This document shows, in pieces, positions 60,062 to 64,000 of a stretch of 64,000 bases of DNA. The DNA is taken from positions 1 through 64,000 of the forward strand of contig JAGYIQ010000006.1 in the NCBI GenBank assembly GCA_018402565.1, written 5' to 3'. Made by a program: the position numbers and the translations under genes. The number at the start of each line of letters is the position of its first letter. The first letter of the stretch is position 1. The notes under the pieces are model-generated. The model had not been told where the DNA came from, did not search any database, and worked only from the letters and a program-made list of their open reading frames with translations. Source of the DNA: Pirellulaceae bacterium (lineage in GTDB: Bacteria; Planctomycetota; Planctomycetia; Pirellulales; Pirellulaceae).

Positions 60062-60245
60062 TGCGTTGTCACAGCCAAAGAGCTGGGTGCGGTAAAGGGG
60101 TCAGACGCCAATTGTGCGCAGCACCCGCAGGGCCGTTCCGGCAATTGACGCCTGACCTCTTTACCACCCCATTGTGCGAAGCACCTGCAGGTCCGTTCCG
60201 GCAATTGACTATTGCCCCCTCTGCCACAACAAAATCAACGAGTGA
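60058..60245. mobile_element. CTAG-bounded palindromic MITE-like element, copy 2 (partly degenerate)
   Basis: Begins CTAG at 60058-60061 followed by TGCGTTGTCACAGCC, the same end as copy 1 (TGCTTTGTCACAGCC). GGTAAAGGGGTCAGACGCCAATTG (60091 on) pairs with CAATTGACGCCTGACCTCTTTACC ending at 60164. A second, partial copy of the loop module with CAATTGAC follows (60170-60210). The right outer arm is degenerate (near 60230-60245). It lies between the convergent MATE and lipoate ligase genes and could terminate both. Confidence 0.65.
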
Positions 60246-60270
60246 CCAAGCATCCATCGTCGGCGGATGG

Positions 60271-61164
60271 TTAGCGGGCCAGGTTCCAGGCGGGGGTGGC
60301 GAAGCGTGTTTGACGGAGTCGCTCGGCCAATTCCAGCTCCTCGTCCGTCAATGCCGACTCTTCAGGGACCCAGCCCAGGGCCGATGAGATAGCCGCCATG
60401 AGTTCGTGGCTCCACTGTTCGACGGTTGGCCGATCGTTGTTTGCCAAGAAATCATTGATTCCCGCCAATTGGGGCGCTCGCGGGGATCGTTCGAGGAGCA
60501 CGCTGCCATGCTGTAGGATCGCGCCGTCGCGTTTTCGCTGGGCGCTGCCCAAGACCTTGTGTCCGTCGGGATCCTGGCGGCTACCTTGGTGTAAAGTGGC
60601 CATGCGGTCGGCTTGTGCGGCGGTTGGCCAGACGATCAGGTCGCCGGCAGCGCGACGTTTGAAGCACAGGAACGGCTCCGTTCGCGCCGATGTTGCTTCG
60701 ATCCGCACGGCAGCATCATTATCAGCAGGAGGAGGAGCATCATCAGCAGCAGGAGGAGCATCAGCATCAGCAGCAGCTAAGTCGGCTGATGTCGGGCGAT
60801 CGGGGTGGCGTCGAGCGGTGAGTCCGTGGTTGGCCAGTCGATCGGCGACGGCTTGGTGCACGACGTCGTACAGGGCCGTGGACGGATGGTGGATCGCATG
60901 AGGGGGAACGATCAGACTGTAAGTCAGTTCCTGATCGTGCACGATTGCGCCGCCGCCCGTCGATCGGCGGAGCAAGGGGCAGGCGGCACTTGCCTGGTGT
61001 TGCTCCCGCGCCCGCGAGGGCTGAAAGTAACCCAAGGTCAGTGTCGGCTCGTTCCATTGATAGAGACGCAAAACCGGCTGCTGCCCGAGTTCCAAGAGTG
61101 CCTGGTCGACCGCCATGTTCCAGTCACCGGGGGCGGGCGAGTGTAGCAACAGCCGGCATTTCAC
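60271..61164 (-). CDS. Lipoate-protein ligase / octanoyltransferase (LplA/LipM family)
   Basis: 297 residues from the GTG at 61162-61164, two bases after the gcvH stop. Attaches lipoate or octanoate to a lysine of GcvH-type carriers. The family motif RRSTGGGAIVHDQELTYSL and later HKVLGSAQRKRDGAILQHGS are present, the Lys in HKVLG being the expected active-site residue. A Pro/Ala/Asp-rich insertion (about residues 128-160, ADADAPPAADDAPPPADND) interrupts the domain and is unusual. An in-frame start further upstream (61251) overlaps gcvH and is rejected. The place directly after gcvH makes GcvH the likely substrate; whether it uses free lipoate or octanoyl-ACP cannot be told. Confidence 0.88.
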   Translation of the reverse strand: MKCRLLLHSPAPGDWNMAVDQALLELGQQPVLRLYQWNEPTLTLGYFQPSRAREQHQASAACPLLRRSTGGGAIVHDQELTYSLIVPPHAIHHPSTALYDVVHQAVADRLANHGLTARRHPDRPTSADLAAADADAPPAADDAPPPADNDAAVRIEATSARTEPFLCFKRRAAGDLIVWPTAAQADRMATLHQGSRQDPDGHKVLGSAQRKRDGAILQHGSVLLERSPRAPQLAGINDFLANNDRPTVEQWSHELMAAISSALGWVPEESALTDEELELAERLRQTRFATPAWNLAR

Positions 61165-61166
61165 GA

Positions 61167-61553
61167 TCAGTGGGACTCGCACTGGGCTTGGTACGTGGCA
61201 AAGTCCAGCAACTTGTCGCTGGGGGAAGACACCTTGACCTTCAGCAACCAACCTTGGGTGTAGGGGTCGTCACTCAGGACTGCCAAGTTGTCGAGGATCG
61301 CGGTGTGGACGTCGACGATCTCTCCGGAGACTGGGCTGTACATCGAGCTGACCGCCTTGACCGACTCCACTTCGCCGAATTCGTCACCGGCCGTGACCGA
61401 ACCGCCGACGCTGGGCAGTTCCATGTGCACGATGTCCCCGAGCTGTTCGACTGCGAACGCCGAGATGCCGATCGTAGCGATGAGGTCAGTGCCTTGTTGT
61501 TCCATCAGAGCCCACTCGTGAGACTCCAAGTACTTCAGTTCTTCCGGTTTCAC
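61167..61553 (-). CDS. gcvH: Glycine cleavage system H protein
   Basis: 128 residues, normal size. Small lipoyl carrier that shuttles the aminomethyl group between the P, T and L proteins of glycine cleavage. The lipoyl-lysine is Lys66 in FGEVESVKAVSSMYSPVSGEIV, the typical ESVKA context; the N-terminal LKYLESHEWA and C-terminal GWLLKVK also match. It is followed by the lipoate ligase two bases away and preceded by gcvT (119 bp), all on one strand. No gcvP or lpd is in the window. Confidence 0.95.
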   Translation of the reverse strand: MKPEELKYLESHEWALMEQQGTDLIATIGISAFAVEQLGDIVHMELPSVGGSVTAGDEFGEVESVKAVSSMYSPVSGEIVDVHTAILDNLAVLSDDPYTQGWLLKVKVSSPSDKLLDFATYQAQCESH

Positions 61554-61672
61554 GATTCAGTTGCTCCTGAGGGCGATTTCCAATAACTGTGGTCGATGTC
61601 CAGCGTTTTGCGGCAGGCCGATCTGGTCTGACTCGCTGCGGCTGTTCGAACGACCTCTACAATATTCTCACA

Positions 61673-62770
61673 TCAACTGCGAGAATAAAAGGGGAGTTTG
61701 ACCACGGCCGCTGGATGTCGTTTCCCGCGGATGTCCACTTCGACGGTCGTCCCGAGTGCTCGGTAGGCGGGATCGATGTAGGCCATCGCGATGGGCTTTT
61801 GGAGGGTCGGTGCAAAGGTCCCGCTGGTTACGACGCCGATCGTTTGCTCGCCGATCATGACTGGGCACTCTTCTCGCCCAGGGCGACGTCCTTCGAGTTC
61901 CAGTCCCACGCGTACGCGGGCGTCGGACTGTTGTTGGGCGGCCAGGATCGCGTCCCGGCCGACGAAGTCTCGGTCCTTGAGGGTCATGGCAAAGCCTAGG
62001 TCGGCGTGCGCAGGGTTGATCGATTCGGAAAGTTCATGGCCGTAGAGCGGCATGGCGGCCTCGAGCCGTAGGGTGTCGCGTGCTCCGAGACCGGCGGGAC
62101 GGAACCCGAGGTCGGCACCCCGTGCGAGGACCGTTTCCCACAAGGCGACGGCATGTTCAGCGGGCGGCACCAATTCAACGCCATCTTCACCGGTGTAGCC
62201 GGTTCGGGAGACCAGCAACGGGTAGCCTTGGTACTGCACGAACTGCCCGGTGTAATAGCCCATGCCGGCCACATCGAGGTCGAGCAATTGATCGACGACG
62301 CCCACGGCTTGGGGGCCTTGGACGGCGATCATGGCGGTTTGCAGCGTGAGGTCCGTCAGGCCCGCCGAGTTGTTCGGGTCGTGCTGCTGTAACCAAGCCA
62401 AGATCTTCTCGCGGTTGCTGGCGTTGACCACCATCCAGAAGCGTTCTTGGCCGTCGAGTTCTCGCAGTTTGTAAACCAGCACGTCGTCCAGGATACCGCC
62501 TTCGCTGTTGCACATCAGGCTGTAGCGGATGCGGCCGGTCGGCATACCGGCGATTTTGCGAGTGGCAAGTCGGTCCAGGAGCGTTTCGGCCTCGGGGGCG
62601 CTGAATCGCAGTCGGCCCATGTGCGAGACATCGAACAGTCCAGCCTGGGTCCTCACCGCCGCGTGTTCGGCCATGATGGAATCGTACTGCACGGGCATGG
62701 ACCAGCCAGCGAAATCGACCATGCGGCCTCCGTGGGCGGCATGCCAGTCGGTCAACGCGGTCTTGAGCAT
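61673..62770 (-). CDS. gcvT: Aminomethyltransferase (glycine cleavage T protein)
   Basis: 365 residues, normal length. Transfers the methylene group from the lipoyl arm of GcvH to tetrahydrofolate, releasing ammonia. Conserved features are the start LTDWHAAHGGRMVDFAGWSMPVQY, ALLDVSHMG-like LFDVSHMGRLRFSAPEAETLL, GYTGEDGVEL, RLEAAMPLYGHELSESINPAHADLGFAM and the DFVGRDA barrel. The ATG at 62768-62770 follows a GAGGA tract. It lies 13 bp after the stop of the upstream ThuA/haem protein and heads the gcvT-gcvH-ligase group. Confidence 0.95.
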   Translation of the reverse strand: MLKTALTDWHAAHGGRMVDFAGWSMPVQYDSIMAEHAAVRTQAGLFDVSHMGRLRFSAPEAETLLDRLATRKIAGMPTGRIRYSLMCNSEGGILDDVLVYKLRELDGQERFWMVVNASNREKILAWLQQHDPNNSAGLTDLTLQTAMIAVQGPQAVGVVDQLLDLDVAGMGYYTGQFVQYQGYPLLVSRTGYTGEDGVELVPPAEHAVALWETVLARGADLGFRPAGLGARDTLRLEAAMPLYGHELSESINPAHADLGFAMTLKDRDFVGRDAILAAQQQSDARVRVGLELEGRRPGREECPVMIGEQTIGVVTSGTFAPTLQKPIAMAYIDPAYRALGTTVEVDIRGKRHPAAVVKLPFYSRS

Positions 62771-62783
62771 GATGGTGGTGTCC

Positions 62784-64000
62784 TCAGTCTTTCATTCGGG
62801 CGCCCAGCGGCACCAATTCATTGAAGCGATCGATCGGTTCATTCGCAGTCCAGGCGATACCGCGTAACAGCAGGATTCTAAACAACGGATCATCGAAGGT
62901 CCAATTGTAGTGTCCGGGTATACTGACGAAGACTCGACCTTGTGGATGTTGGCGGACCCACATTTGTGGTGTCGGCACACCGTCCTCGGTACTGGTGGCC
63001 AACAGCGTGACGTCGTTGGTGTCGCCCGTCAATTCCCAGTAGCTTTCGTCGTACAGTTGCAGCGTTTGAAAGTTTCGCATGATCGGGTGGTCAGGGCTGC
63101 GGACATCCAACGTCAGCGGCCCGTGGCGGTACTTGATGCGACCGCCCCACGAGGCCAACCCAATCCGGCGGGCGAAATCGCGGACTTGGTCATCGCCGTT
63201 GACGGCCCAGTGGATCAGGACCACGCCGCCACCGCGAGCGAGAAACTGATCGAGTTGAGCCGGTCGCGTCCCGGCGAAGCTGCCCTTTTGGAAGAAGATC
63301 ACGACATCGGCCGAATCCAACTGCTCACGGTCGGGAAAGTCGCGAGCGTTTTCGATTTCGAGAGCTGGGGCCGCCTTGAGCAGTTGTGTCCAGGCCCGTT
63401 GCCAGGCTGGGTAGTCGTGTTCCCCGGGGCCGTGGTCCTTGAGGCCATCGACCAAGACGATGCGCAACGGGCGCAGAGGATCGGTTCTAGGTTCACTGCC
63501 GGCCAAGGCGGCGGCCACCTCCGCCCGCGACCGCAAGGGTGGTGCGGGCAGAGGGCCATCGAGCGGCATTTTGGGGGGCGGCGTCAAGAGGTACGTCAGC
63601 AAGTCCAGCTGTTCCTGCTCGGAGAGGCTGGGCCATAGCTTGTCGGGCATAATCGACTGGGCGATCGGTTGCATTCGCTCGACATCGGCTGCCAGGACTT
63701 CCGTGACCGTGCCCGCGGAATCGCCGACGAGCAACCAATCGCCGCGGGAGCGAATGACGCCCGTCAAGACTCGGCCATCTTTCAATTCGACGACTTGGCC
63801 GATGTAGTCGGGGTTGATCGCGAAGCTGGGGAACTCGATATCGCGGCGGACGGAGTTAAGATCGCGATGGATCAAGTTGCCTAGGTCGGGACCGAGTTCA
63901 CCGCCGGAGTCGCGGCCGACTCGATGGCACTGGTAACATTGCGACTTTTCACTGTGGAAGAGCCGCCGTCCGCGGCCCCAGCTACCGCCTTCCAGCCCTG
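62784..64000 (-). CDS. Haem-binding/ThuA-domain protein, 5' end outside window
   Basis: The frame is open to the right edge (405 codons), so the N-terminus is missing. Beginning near 63930 it has QCYQCHRVG, a c-type haem motif CxxCH, followed by GGELGPDLGNL, the pattern of Pirellula-type haem-binding domains also seen in the 18-22 kb gene. It continues IDYIGQVVELKDGRVLTGVI-like, a conserved segment of that domain, and a linker. The C-terminal ~240 residues are a ThuA-like fold (IVLVDGLKDHGPGEHDYPAW, VIFFQKGSFAG, GGVVLIHWAVNGDD, YRHGPLTLDV). Such proteins act outside the membrane, probably with dehydrogenases, but the substrate is unknown. Ends 13 bp before gcvT; co-transcription is possible, not functional kinship. 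Confidence 0.82.
   Translation of the reverse strand, partial: GLEGGSWGRGRRLFHSEKSQCYQCHRVGRDSGGELGPDLGNLIHRDLNSVRRDIEFPSFAINPDYIGQVVELKDGRVLTGVIRSRGDWLLVGDSAGTVTEVLAADVERMQPIAQSIMPDKLWPSLSEQEQLDLLTYLLTPPPKMPLDGPLPAPPLRSRAEVAAALAGSEPRTDPLRPLRIVLVDGLKDHGPGEHDYPAWQRAWTQLLKAAPALEIENARDFPDREQLDSADVVIFFQKGSFAGTRPAQLDQFLARGGGVVLIHWAVNGDDQVRDFARRIGLASWGGRIKYRHGPLTLDVRSPDHPIMRNFQTLQLYDESYWELTGDTNDVTLLATSTEDGVPTPQMWVRQHPQGRVFVSIPGHYNWTFDDPLFRILLLRGIAWTANEPIDRFNELVPLGARMKD

Overview
The window looks like a chromosomal segment of a planctomycete, most likely of the Pirellula/Rhodopirellula group. This is inferred from gene content: fused sorbosone-dehydrogenase-like/HEAT/haem proteins with Pirellula-type haem-binding domains (18392-22035 and the right edge), a MoxR-DUF58-VWA operon, an excisionase-HTH/receiver regulator, paired secreted amidohydrolases, and very repeat-rich intergenic DNA. 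I saw no rRNA, tRNA or CRISPR.

Layout. 1-4.1 kb: four minus-strand genes for exported proteins of unknown function. 4.1-7.3 kb: a tandem array of ~364-bp units ending in 25 copies of a heptanucleotide. 7.3-14.6 kb: a minus-strand operon running rhodopsin, blh, crtY, crtE, crtI, crtB, a complete route from prenyl diphosphates through phytoene, lycopene and beta-carotene to retinal plus the opsin that uses it. 14.8-18.25 kb: a second array of the same repeat family in the same orientation. 18.4-22.0 kb: a large dehydrogenase/cytochrome gene with a one-base frameshift. 22.0-26.5 kb: fourteen ~251-bp units built from inverted pairs of hairpins, with a REP-associated tyrosine transposase (RAYT) gene inside the array. 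26.7-36.6 kb: a small protein coupled to a methyltransferase, a two-component system, a lipoprotein, SelB, a PIN-PhoH ATPase and an unknown anchored protein. 36.9-37.9 kb: GC-rich low-complexity DNA. 38.2-43.2 kb: a CTAG-bounded palindromic element and two amidohydrolases. 44.0-48.3 kb: galE, lpxK and a second RAYT-like gene. 48.9-54.0 kb: MoxR, DUF58, VWA and mannose-1-phosphate guanylyltransferase. 54.1-60.1 kb: a PDZ protein, a repeat block, sthA and a MATE exporter, followed by a second CTAG-bounded element. 60.3-64.0 kb: gcvT, gcvH and a lipoate ligase below a ThuA/cytochrome protein cut by the window edge.

How the genes work together. The rhodopsin operon should give a light-driven proton pump: the opsin carries the Asp/Thr/Glu pump triad and the Schiff-base lysine. 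GcvH is the lipoylated carrier that pairs with GcvT, and the ligase beside it could charge it. galE, lpxK and manC point to outer-membrane lipid A and sugar-nucleotide synthesis. SelB implies selenoprotein synthesis, although the other sel genes are not here.

The most unusual content is the repeat DNA: the rhodopsin cassette bracketed by direct arrays, the REPIN-like array with its RAYT, and a palindromic element that supplies the stop codon of its neighbour in both copies. All family assignments are from reading the sequence by eye; no database search was run.
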